From positions 689,850-753,849 of the forward strand of contig LUVW01000002.1 in NCBI GenBank assembly GCA_001661515.1: a stretch of DNA of 64,000 bases. The letters run 5' to 3'. The position numbers and the translations under genes were made by a program. Within the stretch, counting starts at the first letter, position 1. Each line of letters opens with the position of its first letter. The notes under the pieces are model-generated. The model was not told where the DNA came from and ran no database searches. It worked only from the letters and a program-made list of their open reading frames with translations. Source of the stretch: Capniomyces stellatus (lineage: Eukaryota; Kickxellomycota; Harpellomycetes; Harpellales; Legeriomycetaceae). Positions 37,069 through 47,531 of this stretch are shown one piece after another.

Positions 37069-39101
37069 TTAGACCTGGGCGCTTGTTTTTATCAACCCCA
37101 TTCTAAGCCGCAAGCGCTGAACATCGTCATTGATTGAGGATATCTTTTGGGCCAAAGCTATCAGACTCTCGCTTTGGTAACGAATGACATCGCCTACAGC
37201 ATTGCCCGAACTGGGCGTATGTGAATCAGATTTGTTCTGTACATACTTGATCTTCTCGTATAGCGGCAGTACATATTTCTCCAAGGAATCCAGCGACTCG
37301 ATGATCTGGTTAAACTTGATTTCAGCCTCATTTAACCAGCTCCAAAAGAAGTTTGATGTTGTTTCCGAGTGTATCATTGCATATTGAATTCGTCTCGCTG
37401 CCTCCCTTGGGTCTGCCGGGCGCTGTACAACTGCTAGGTCCTTTTGCACCTGCGCTACAGTTGCAGGATTTGCTGTTGACGAGTTTAAAAAGGTTGAATA
37501 GTCCATTTGTTCGGCCAAAATCCTTTGGCGTTGAGCCATTTGCTGCGGAGTCAAACCGCTATACTCCCATGCCAAATCGTCTATTGCTTGGGCAACTATC
37601 GAAACTGCCTGCTCGGTTTCGCGCAACGAAGAGCCGACCTTTTTTTTTGACGCCTCAGTAGCACTTCTGTCCGAGTCCAATACAAACTTCAGACTCGCCA
37701 AGCTCTATTAAACGTCACAATTAAAGCTAGGCTGTTTCAGCTTTACCTGACTAAAATCAAGTCAACAAAAACCGGTAAAGTACCTGTGGATAAGCTATTT
37801 AGTGATCTGATGTCTTGCTTTATACCTACCTGGTCGACCTTGAAAGTGAATTTTTTTATAGAATTGATTTGCTGCTCCGTGTCCTCTGCGCATATATTAG
37901 ATCCGATATTTATTTGATTTCGTTTGAATGTTCTACAAGTCGAATTAAATCAATACAGAGTCAACCCACCGTGCCGAATTTGGTAATATACATACAAAAG
38001 CAAGGCTAGTAAATGCTAAAAATACCTACTCTATTTGTTTAAGCAGCTCCTTTGTCTGATCTGGAAGGTCGACAAACTTTGTGTTCTTGTTCAGTGGTTT
38101 TGGCGCTGACGCAGCCTGGTTATTTACATTGGTTGCAGCTATAATAATTTTTATAATATAACAAGGAACACCCCTATTAAATCTCGTTCACTACACTTTA
38201 TATTTTTCGATTTCCTTTCCGCTTTTAGATTATTTATGGTTTTTTATCATATTTTCAAAACGAAGATTTATGATCTGAATCAAATGGAGGCAGACTTACA
38301 CGCTAAATTAGCAGCATTATTTGTTCCAAATCCACCAAACATAGTGCCTGTCCCTGTATTCACTGTAGAGGCATTGTTCATTTGCGTTCCAAACATAGTG
38401 CTTCCTGTAGTTGCTGGGGTATTGGTCACTGTAGCTCCAAAGAGACTACCTGTCCCTGTATTTATCGCTGTATTGGTTGCTGTATTCCCAAATAAACCCC
38501 CAGTGGCAGGTTTGTTGGCTTGAGCACCAAACAAACCACCAGCAGTGTTGCTTGTTGTAGAATTGCTTGCCCCGCCAAATAAGCTATTGGTGGATTGAGT
38601 CTGCAAGGTTAATGGATTGGTAGTAGCATTACTAGCGGTAGTGGCTGTTGCTTGATTTCCAAACAGACTTGATCCACCACTTGTTGTTGCTGCTGCTTGA
38701 TTTCCAAACAGACTTGATGTACCTGCTGTAGCTGGTGCTGCTTGATTTCCAAACAGACTTGATGTGCCTGCTGTGGCTGGTGCTCCAAACGTATTTGTCG
38801 TGGCTGCCGAGGTAGCGGGTGCTTGTGCTGATGATCCAAAAAGATTTCCTGTGCCTCCCGTAGATGCAGCTGGATTTGTACCAAATAGACTGGTCGTTCC
38901 TGTGTTTGTGGCCGCAGTGTTGTTGTTCGTAGATCCAAATCCAAACATTTTACTCGATCCGGTTTCTATATTTAAATTAGAGCTGATTCCTGTTGCACCC
39001 CCAAAAGGTTTGTTGGTGTTTGGCTGGCTAGATCCAATATCCAAAGATAGTCTTCTTGTTTTAGTCTGTTGGATTCCGGCTGGATTCCCAAGATTAAACA
39101 T
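37069..39101 (-). CDS. NUP58: FG nucleoporin, Nup58/Nup49 type
   Basis: Minus strand, about 576 residues, exons 38300-39101, 38030-38138, 37747-37932 and 37069-37702. The N-terminal exon (residues 1-267) is a Thr/Ala/Gly/Asn-rich FG domain with spaced LFG, FGFG and SLFG motifs. The rest is helical: FVDLPDQTKELLKQIE, then two coiled coils with LEKYVLPLYEKI and LRLRMGLIKT. This is the Nup58/45 (yeast Nup49) layout, which with Nup62 and Nup54 forms the central-channel coiled-coil trio. FG repeats bind importins. The exon 3/4 junction is uncertain: GTAAAG donor with TAGAG acceptor keeps phase, but other donors nearby also work (see findings). Confidence 0.87.
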
Positions 39102-40468
39102 TAACGTTTAATTGTGATTAGAATTTACAAACAATTGAATAAAGTGATAATCTTTATTTGTTTGTTTTTTTTCTCGTTTTTTTAGTCTTAGTTTTTACTG
39201 TTTTTGCTGTTTTTGCTGTTTTATTCAGTTAATTTTTATTATGCTCTTGTAGTGGATAAAAAAAACCAATTGCACTATTTTAAAAGTCAAATTTGCTTTT
39301 ACTTGTAGAATTAGCAAAGATTTATCGGTATTTTTTCTTTATTTCTTTCTTTTATTTCAACGTTATTAATTTTTCTACTTTTCGAGTTGTATAAAACAAT
39401 ACACTTGTTGCTTCCTGTTACTTTCCAACACTTTATCATCGTTATTGGCGTTGATAGGAAGGTTCTGTCTTTTTTTATTTCCAGCCAAAATATTAAACTG
39501 AGGCAAAACTGGTTGATGATAGTCGACTATCATAGTCGAATAGCGTATGTTTGACGGTGCACCTGTCCTAAAAGTACCTCAAATAAAATCGCATTGACGC
39601 CAAAAGTGCCTGGTTTATTGACGTTCTTATAATCGCCGCAACACAGCTTCAGCATTAGCCTGGACTTGTTATGTGGCAATCATATATGTATTAAGAACGC
39701 AAGCATGCACAAGCTGTTTTCGCGAAATAAACGCGGCAACTAATAACTTGGCCGTAAATCCAATCAAACAGAAATGGCGTACATTTGACAATCAACAAAA
39801 AAAACAATTGATATATTGTTGGCAACATTCTTTTATTTTCAGCTCCCAAATCAATCGTGTTTTGTGGCAAACCAGAGCCGACTAGTAAATGAACACCAAA
39901 ATGTTTTGGCATACCATATTATTGTATACCCCGGGTTAAAAGGTTAATAAACGCTCTTACCACTAGCCTTTCCAGCTCTACTTTTATAGACTCCAAGTAA
40001 AAAAAATTAAAAAAATATAGTTTTATTTTGGTGGAGCCTACAACAATATATTTGTGAACAAGTACGCATAAAGCAAAAGAATGGACGTTATCAAACGTTT
40101 CCAACTGCAAATGCCATGTCATAACGCTCGTCATAGAAGCTGCGGTAATGTTAAGCTCTAGCTAGTAGGTCAAGACTTAAGGTTCATTTTTATTATTTTT
40201 AGTCCTAGCAACGACAGCAATGGCAGCAATGCAAGTGGTTATGGTGGCGTTGTGGATAGTGGGTGGTGGGGAGAGTTTGGTGATGAGCGGAGGGGGTGGA
40301 GGGGGTGGTGGTAGTTGGAGAAATGCTTTATGCGGGGACTATTTAAAGATAATTCGCTGAGATTGTCCAGTTGGTACAAAAATAAACAATAACCCTATTG
40401 TTTACAAAACAAGAGTTGGCAAGTAAGACGAGTAAACACGATATTTACGCGTAAAACAAACAAACACA
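39102..40468. other. Divergent spacer nucleoporin / plus-strand genes
   Basis: AT-rich, with an 18-bp perfect palindrome at 39516-39533 and a G-rich stretch (GGTGG-type) at 40230-40320. The 39673-39912 open frames overlap on both strands and are not taken as genes. Confidence 0.5.
39516..39533. repeat. 18-bp perfect palindrome ATGATAGTCGACTATCAT
   Basis: Reads the same on both strands with no spacer, about 415 bp upstream of the nucleoporin start codon. AGTCGA is repeated just after it. Role unknown. Confidence 0.85.
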
Positions 40469-40633
40469 ATGGCGCCTATTGTTGTAAATAAGAAAGCTGA
40501 TTTGGTATATTCCAGGCTTTACCAACCTAATCAAGTTGAAATTGCAGGTATTTCAGGAAAACACATGTATTTTCTAGAAAACAAACGAATAGAATTTGCT
40601 AAAATTAGAAAACAAAAAAAAAATTGCAATTAG
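40469..40633 (+). CDS. Candidate small ORF, unknown function
   Basis: An ATG in good context (CACAATGGCG) opens a 54-codon frame beginning MAPIVVNKKADLVYSRLYQ. The first 26 residues are well composed; the rest (ENKRIEFAKIRKQKK) becomes Lys-rich and may be intronic. A GCAG|GTATTT junction after codon 26 could be a donor, and ATTGCAG at 40801 an acceptor, giving a shorter peptide. No family is recognised. Confidence 0.3.
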   Translation: MAPIVVNKKADLVYSRLYQPNQVEIAGISGKHMYFLENKRIEFAKIRKQKKNCN

Positions 40634-41375
40634 AAAAAAGAAAAATATGCAATCAGAAGTTCACTGGGTAATTGGCATGAACGCAAGTGTTTATCAGAAT
40701 GCAATTTCATTTTTTTTTATTCCGTAATAGAATGCAGTTTAGCCTATATTCCAATTTAATTATATTAGTAAAAAATTGCTCAGGAAAATAGTAAATTGCA
40801 GGCAAGAACTCGGGCTTAAAAACAAAATAAATGAAAAATTATAAACAAATAAAATGATTGCAGATTTTTGAAGAAAAAAAAAATTAGAAAACCTAGAGGT
40901 AAAAAAAAACAAAAATCAAGAGATATAAGCCAAGAGTTTATATACTCGCAAAACACCTTTTATTTTGTAGTGAACATAAATTACAAATATATTGAAATAG
41001 TACAGAATAACAGCAGGGGTTGCGAATTTGGCTGATTTAAAACGAACGCCAAGGGAAAGGAAATAAGGAGAAAGTTAAAGAAAACGGTTGCACATAATCT
41101 TGGACTTTTTGTGGAAATCCACTTTGATTTTGAATTGACTGGATTTCGACTGAAAGATAAAAGCTGACAAGGAAGCGAGTTCTAGTAGTGTTGGCTGAAT
41201 CGAGGAGTGGGGGTTATATATCCACATTGTTACAAAGTACGGCAAGCAAAAGATCTTTTTCAGTAACCAAGTTTATTTGATTGATATTATCGTAAATTTA
41301 TGTGTTTAATTTTTTTTTTTTATTTAAAAAAAAAAGTTTATAACAAATAATAGTAAACGGAAGTAAAAATAAATA
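40634..41375. other. Spacer upstream of the acidic 1143-residue gene
   Basis: AT-rich with many A runs. No coding frame of note; it probably holds the promoter of the following gene. Confidence 0.5.
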
Positions 41376-44300
41376 ATGGCGAGGAGCTTAAGGTTGAAAA
41401 AAAGTCAGGCTAACCGGGCCAAAGAAACAGCAGAGGCAGCAGAAGCGATTGAGATTGGGAAGGTGGCAAAAGAGACTAGTCGGATTGAAAAAAGAACTAA
41501 AGAGATGGAAAAAAAGGGAAAGGGGGTGGGGGTAAAGGGGGGCAAAGGTAAAGAAGTAAAGGCGAGTGTTGAGTTGGCAAAGCAGATAGTAAAGACATAT
41601 CCTGAGCTGGAAGAAAAACAAACTGAAAGGGAAAAGAAGCAGATTGAAGAGTATGAAGCTAGACAAGCAGCGCTTAGGAGTAGGAGGAATGCGGTTAAAA
41701 GAAAAAGAAATAAAGAGAACAAAATAAAGGAGAGACTGAGGAAGTTTAAATCGGAGACACTTTTGGAGAGATCGCGGATAGTGATGGAGAACCCGCTGAA
41801 TTTTATAGGAAACGTTTTAAAAAGCTATGGAAACAACCAAACGCAGTTGTGGAAAATTGAGGAGGAAAGCGACAGATCGTTTTCAGTTCCATGGAAGCGG
41901 ATGATTAATAGGAACAGCATAACAGCGAACGAGAACAAGGCGCAAGGGCTTAATTTCCAAGAAGAGATACTAACGAGTGATGGAGTTCTAAATGAGTCTG
42001 AACAAGAAGATTTGGAAAAGACAATTCACGAGTTTGAAAATAAAGCCGAGAGAGGTTTGAAAAGGGAAGGAGAGGTTAAATCCGTAAGCGTGGAAGATGT
42101 TGAGCTGGGATGCCACCACGAGGGAGATGACGGTGATAAGGAAAAGGAAAAGGAAAAGTTCACGATGGAAGGGGAGAATGTGTTTGATGTAGCTAAAGAA
42201 CAGTTGTTGGTAGATAAAGAGGGCCAAGGATTCAGCAGTGTTGAGAAGACAAGTGATAGTGTGAACTTGGAAAACGAAGGAAAAGAGGTAGAAGAAAAGA
42301 TAGAAGAAAAGATAGAAGAGAAGGAGGGAGAAAAGGAGGGAGGAAAGGAGGAAGAAAGAGAGCCTCAAATGGAAATAGAAGCAGGATTTAGAGAAGAGAG
42401 AACATCAGTGTTTGGGTTTTTCAGGAGACTGTGCACAATAACGCTTTCAGAAAAAGTGGAAAAGGATGAGACTGGTATCTTAAAAGAGGCAGATCGAGAG
42501 AATAGCGATGAAGAAAAGATAAAGGTAGATGAGGACAATGAAAGGGAGACAATTGAAGGTTTAGAATTAGATTTAGATATAACCAAAGATAAGAACAAAG
42601 ACGATCTGGATAGTGTGATTGAGGAGGATGGGGAGGAGGAGAAGGAGGGTGAAGAGGAGGAACAACAAGAGGTAAATGGGGTGGAATATGAAGTAGAAGA
42701 TGTAGAAGAGGTGGAAGAAGTTTCAGATGTAGAGGTAACAAAGAGTAAAAGTAAGGTAATTGAGATTGAAGACCTGACAGAGGAATATGAGGTAGAGGAA
42801 CCGGAATCAGATGTAAGCGAAATTGAGTTAAATAGGCAGCTGGATTCGGAGGAAGAATGTAGCGGTAGTGGTGAGGAGCATGGAGAATCAGCAGTGGACA
42901 CCAGCGATGTTGAAGAGATAATTGAGACAGTTGAGCCAACACGTGTGGAAAAAGAAGGGGTAGGATTTTTCACAGAAAGTAGAATAGAAGACACCCTGAG
43001 CGAATCAGGTGGCACTGGAGGCGACAAGAGTAAGGGAAAGAGTAAGAGTAAGAGCAAAAGTAGAACGAATAGTAATTTTACGATTAGCCTTAAAAACATT
43101 CCGGTTTCGCTTATTGGAGTTGACGAGGCGGAAAGTAGGCAGAACGGATCAAAGCTTGACCTTTGGCCAACAGATGAGATTTACAGAAACATTGGATCTG
43201 GAAATATACGTCGTGAACTGGGACTGGCTGGAGAAAGAGGGCTAAACGACAAGGGGGTGAATGGAAGTCCAGCAAAGATAGAGGACTACAAAAGCTTTTC
43301 TTCGTGTCTATCGGCAATTAAACGGAAAAAGAGGAGCGATAAAGACGACGAGGGGAGTCCGTTGAGCCGTAGAAACCGACTGATGAAACAACGACCATAC
43401 TTTGGGCTAGGAAACTCAAACAATACATTGAGTTCAAACTCGCCCTATGAACAGCTCGAGTTGACTCAGGAAACAAAGAAATCATTGTTGGGGCCAAACT
43501 ATCTTGAGCCACAACATGCCGAAACTGAAACTGGAACTGGGGCGGAGGCTGTACTAATAGGCTTGAGGTCTCCTTCTGCTGGCTCAGGCAAGACCAGCAA
43601 AGACGGCAGTGGGGGTGATGCTAAAGGCAAAGGGAAGAAGGTGGGGCAGGCAACCGCACAGGCCATGCTGGATATTATCAACGAAGTTCCGCCAATTGAG
43701 TCACATAGCAGCATGGTGATGAAGTCGGTGTTTGACAGCAGTAATACAGCCAAGTATCTCGGCGATACTGCACAGCCAAAAAGAGTGCTGAGGTCGGCTC
43801 TAAAGTCTGGCCTGTTGAAGAGCCCGCCAGTGAGAAGGGTTCTTGACAAGAAGGCCGCTGAGAAGGGTGAGACCCAGACGTCACCCAGCCAAAGCGATGT
43901 GTCGTCAACTCGGATGTTGCTTCTGAGTGCCCCAGAGTCGGTCAAGGCTGGGTATCAAAAGAGTGTTGAAAAGTTTGTAGGGGGCGGGAAAGTGGGTGGC
44001 TCAAAGGACAGATTGCCACTCCCCATTATTGGCAGCGGTAGTAGTGGTAGTGGACTTGGTTCGGGGTTAGGGTTAAATGAGGACGAGGATACTGTAAGCC
44101 AATCACCGTTCTTGTCGACTGTTGGAATCAAGAAACGAGTCCGGGTGTCTGATGCAGATTACTTTGCCGAGTTTGTTCCGCCACCCAAACCCACCACGCT
44201 GGGCTCATACAGCGATAGTGGAAGTGATGAGGAGGATGCCAAAAACGAGCCTGTGGCTTGCAGTTTAGAAAAGCAGGGCAGCCTTGGTCATGCAAAGACG

Positions 44301-44807
44301 TCCGCTTTTGGTGCTAAGCAGAAGAATGTTTTGCTTTCAGGGCCAAGTAGGTATAATTCAGAAGGCAGCCAGCCAGCCAGCAATAAGAAACACAGACCAA
44401 GTCCATTGAAGAGCAAGTTAGGGTCGCTTAATCCTATTGTGATTGGTGCAGCTTCGCCAACCCGGATAAGCACCCACGTAGGTCATGACGACTCAGACAT
44501 CATCAAGACAATCAAGGAAATGACGGACCTGGTGTCAAACATGGATAAGTCGACGTTGCCGCAGTTTGAGTTTTCATTGGCCAAAAAGTCCCTTCCAGTT
44601 AAAAAATTCAATAGCTTGACTGGGATCAACGAGGTTGGCAAGTCCACATCCACAAAGTTTGTCTTTGATATGAGCGAGGTTAACAAAAGAGGCTTAGACT
44701 TCAAGTCCGAGCTGCAGGGTTTGGTTGGCGACGAGGTGATGCAGAGCGTCAACAAGTCTGTTTTGGCCACAAGTAGGGACAGTCTACCAATCTTTGAATT
44801 CCATTAA
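41376..44807 (+). CDS. Large acidic protein with C-terminal PxFxF motifs; possible nuclear-basket nucleoporin
   Basis: A single frame of 1143 residues. The N-terminus (about 1-130) is Lys/Arg/Glu-rich and helical, with candidate nuclear signals (NAVKRKRNKENKIKERLRK). Next is ENPLNFIGNVLKSYG, then a long acidic Glu/Lys/Ser stretch (about 200-550), then Ser/Gly/Pro-rich sequence. The last 80 residues have LPQFEFS, TKFVFDMS and LPIFEF, like the PxFxFS motifs of Nup153, Nup1 and related basket nucleoporins. No zinc fingers or clear FG repeats are present, so the link is only suggestive. It starts at the first ATG after a long AT-rich leader. Other possibilities are a chromatin or kinetochore protein. 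The frame is convincing; the function is not. Confidence 0.8.
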   Translation: MARSLRLKKSQANRAKETAEAAEAIEIGKVAKETSRIEKRTKEMEKKGKGVGVKGGKGKEVKASVELAKQIVKTYPELEEKQTEREKKQIEEYEARQAALRSRRNAVKRKRNKENKIKERLRKFKSETLLERSRIVMENPLNFIGNVLKSYGNNQTQLWKIEEESDRSFSVPWKRMINRNSITANENKAQGLNFQEEILTSDGVLNESEQEDLEKTIHEFENKAERGLKREGEVKSVSVEDVELGCHHEGDDGDKEKEKEKFTMEGENVFDVAKEQLLVDKEGQGFSSVEKTSDSVNLENEGKEVEEKIEEKIEEKEGEKEGGKEEEREPQMEIEAGFREERTSVFGFFRRLCTITLSEKVEKDETGILKEADRENSDEEKIKVDEDNERETIEGLELDLDITKDKNKDDLDSVIEEDGEEEKEGEEEEQQEVNGVEYEVEDVEEVEEVSDVEVTKSKSKVIEIEDLTEEYEVEEPESDVSEIELNRQLDSEEECSGSGEEHGESAVDTSDVEEIIETVEPTRVEKEGVGFFTESRIEDTLSESGGTGGDKSKGKSKSKSKSRTNSNFTISLKNIPVSLIGVDEAESRQNGSKLDLWPTDEIYRNIGSGNIRRELGLAGERGLNDKGVNGSPAKIEDYKSFSSCLSAIKRKKRSDKDDEGSPLSRRNRLMKQRPYFGLGNSNNTLSSNSPYEQLELTQETKKSLLGPNYLEPQHAETETGTGAEAVLIGLRSPSAGSGKTSKDGSGGDAKGKGKKVGQATAQAMLDIINEVPPIESHSSMVMKSVFDSSNTAKYLGDTAQPKRVLRSALKSGLLKSPPVRRVLDKKAAEKGETQTSPSQSDVSSTRMLLLSAPESVKAGYQKSVEKFVGGGKVGGSKDRLPLPIIGSGSSGSGLGSGLGLNEDEDTVSQSPFLSTVGIKKRVRVSDADYFAEFVPPPKPTTLGSYSDSGSDEEDAKNEPVACSLEKQGSLGHAKTSAFGAKQKNVLLSGPSRYNSEGSQPASNKKHRPSPLKSKLGSLNPIVIGAASPTRISTHVGHDDSDIIKTIKEMTDLVSNMDKSTLPQFEFSLAKKSLPVKKFNSLTGINEVGKSTSTKFVFDMSEVNKRGLDFKSELQGLVGDEVMQSVNKSVLATSRDSLPIFEFH

Positions 44808-47531
44808 TTCGATATATTGTTTTTATTATTATTTATCCAACCAATCTACTTTTTATCTTTAATTTGTTTTATTTTTATGTTTATCTTTTTGTTAGCATCA
44901 TTTTATGTCATTCATTCGTATATTCGTCACTGTTCCACAGCTACACACTTCTTTGCTTTGTTTAGAGCTGTGTTTATTTTATAACCTAATATTTTAATCG
45001 TATACCAACAATAGTAATGAAGAAGAAAAAAAAAAGTCATGTAAACTCTATTATAACCAGTTTTGCTACTATCACTTGGTCCCACTTGGTTGTCTTTTTT
45101 TTTTTTTAGTAAAAAAGAAAAGCTTGCTTTTGTGGACAGATTAGTTTATCATTAGTTTTAGTAAACAATCTTGCTCAATTAGATTACCACTTTTATTTTT
45201 TTACTTTCAACAATCTCTTAAAATGCCAACTCTTAACACAATCATTTAAACCGGTTACACAACTACATAATATGCGTCGAGTCTTCATTTTTTTTTTTTT
45301 TGTGTTTTGTCAAAACAAAACAAGCACAATTCTTTATACCACCAAAATTCGAAGCTGTTGCCTACTGACGATGAACTGATTCCAACACACAGTACATACG
45401 TGTAATTAATAAAAGCTTTAAATACATTAGTTGTTGCAAACCTTAAATAGTCCAGATATTGAGAACTAGACTTTGGAGTAAATAAAATTAAACAGCTTTG
45501 CCATTGGTATATTAACCAAAATCTGGAGCTTCCTGTTTGGCTTAGCCAAGGTAATGTGATATTGATGTTGTTCTCGGCTTGGAGAGAAATAGGCACGAAT
45601 TTTGGTCTGTATAATGGAAAAAATGTCTCTGGTGGAGTGTAAATCAGTTTCTTTGATTGAATAATCAAATAATCAAAGTGAATATTAATCACAATAAAAG
45701 AGTTGTTTGTTTCCTTTTATTACATGTACGTGTATTGGTAGCGAATGTATGGTATTAAACTACAAGGAATTTGTATTGTTTATAACAGTGTGCTTGTCCA
45801 TGTTAGTTCAAAAAGTGCTCTGAATAAACAGCCTGCAAAACATGATAATGTGACAGTTGGTTAATCACCAAACAAGTCTAGTGATAGAACCTCATCATAT
45901 TTAGCTGTGAGTTAGGGAGGAGGGTACACAGCATCACCAGTCTCAGCATTCTTATGCTGTTTGGCATTTATCTGTCTTGCACCGACATGGAGTAGAGCAC
46001 CTTACATCATTTTACAGCTCCATACATCATTCTACTACACTTTATGGTTTTACACTACGCAAAATTTCATCCGAGTTCAAAATTGAGTAGGAGAGAAGAG
46101 TGACAATCAAAAACGATGTTTAAAGAACAAGGTTGATGTAGAAATGCCACAAATAGAGCAAAGTTTTAATTTAAAACATATTCAGGTGAATAATCCTTCG
46201 ATTTAGTTCCCATTATGATTGAATAGCAATAATGTAATAATGCAATATGATATATAATGGTTCTTTGGAAACAAGAACCTACAAAAAGAAAAAAAAGAAA
46301 AAAAGAAAAAAAGAAAAAAAGAAAAAAAGAAAAAAAGAAAAGAAAAAAGAAAAAAAGAAAAGAAAAAAGAAAAAAGAAAAAAGAAAAAAGAAAAAAAAGT
46401 TGGTCAGCTCATGAATAAATTTAGATTTAATTTAATCGAAAGCTTTTAATTAAAAATGGAAAAAAGACTTTCAATCAGAACAAAATAAGTATAAAAAGAA
46501 AAAAAAGCATAAAAAGAAAAAAAAGGTAAAAAGTAAACAACAAAATAAAAATAATAGCAGCGAGTGGAAACTGAATTAAGGAAAATTATCGAGAAAAGAT
46601 TTGGTTTTGAATGTCGATTATCTAAATTGTAAAACAGGAAGAAAAAATAAGAATAGAGGCGAGAAAGTGCAAAAAAAAAACAAAAAAAAAACAAAAAAAA
46701 ACCAAGGCTTAAATTGGCTAGAAATTGGATTAGACAAAGTGCACCAAGTATGATGGAAATATTTTTAAAAGCGGAAATATAAGATTATACGGGATACACA
46801 GCTAAAATTCCAGAGTGTAAAACAACCACCCCAGACTTTTGCTAATAAACACACTAGAGTGTATTGGCAGCAATATATCTTTCAACCTCTTTTACTCACA
46901 TTATTTATTTTAACCTTAAATTATCTAAAGTTGGCCCGGTTAATAGTGCAAGACGAATAAACCCACAGCCAAGTTAATTGACAACTTGTATCAAAAGCAC
47001 CAGTATATGCGAGTATATATATACACAACTATATTTGGACTATTAAAGCAGCAAAACAGTAAAAGACAGACGGATTAGACCGACAAAATATTCAAGTTCA
47101 CATAAATCACACCTCAGCTTGTCAAAATCTCTACTAATTATTAATCTTTGCAACAGACTTTTTGACAACCTCTTTTTTTTCTTTTTCAAAATCAGCAATA
47201 AAATTAATTCAGCAACAATAACAATAGCTGCAAAAACGGAAAAACAAGAAAGCAAAAGAAAAAAAACAGTATAAAACCAGCGACAAAGTAGACAACATTT
47301 ATTGAAAGCAAAAAAAAAAAAAGAATTAAAAAAAGGCGTTTTACTTCTATACCAAAGGATACAACGAAAACGTAGAAAGGGAGTATATAGGGTCATACAT
47401 ACAGGACTATTAGTGAAGAAGAACCAACATAGCAACAATACAGCGAGAATAGGATATTAAAGTTTGGATCAAACCTATCAAAGCATCAACTCAATAATTG
47501 CGAATATAAATCAAATCAACAAAAAGCGACA
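44808..47531. other. Long spacer upstream of LIS1
   Basis: About 2.7 kb, AT-rich, with a (GAAAAAA)n tract (46281-46398). A minus-strand frame at 45285-45692 has fairly complex composition but lacks an ATG and recognisable domains. No supported gene. Confidence 0.5.
46281..46398. repeat. (GAAAAAA)n purine tract
   Basis: About 118 bp of G separated by 3-8 A's, all purine on the plus strand. The phasing is roughly 6-8 bp per unit. Confidence 0.9.
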
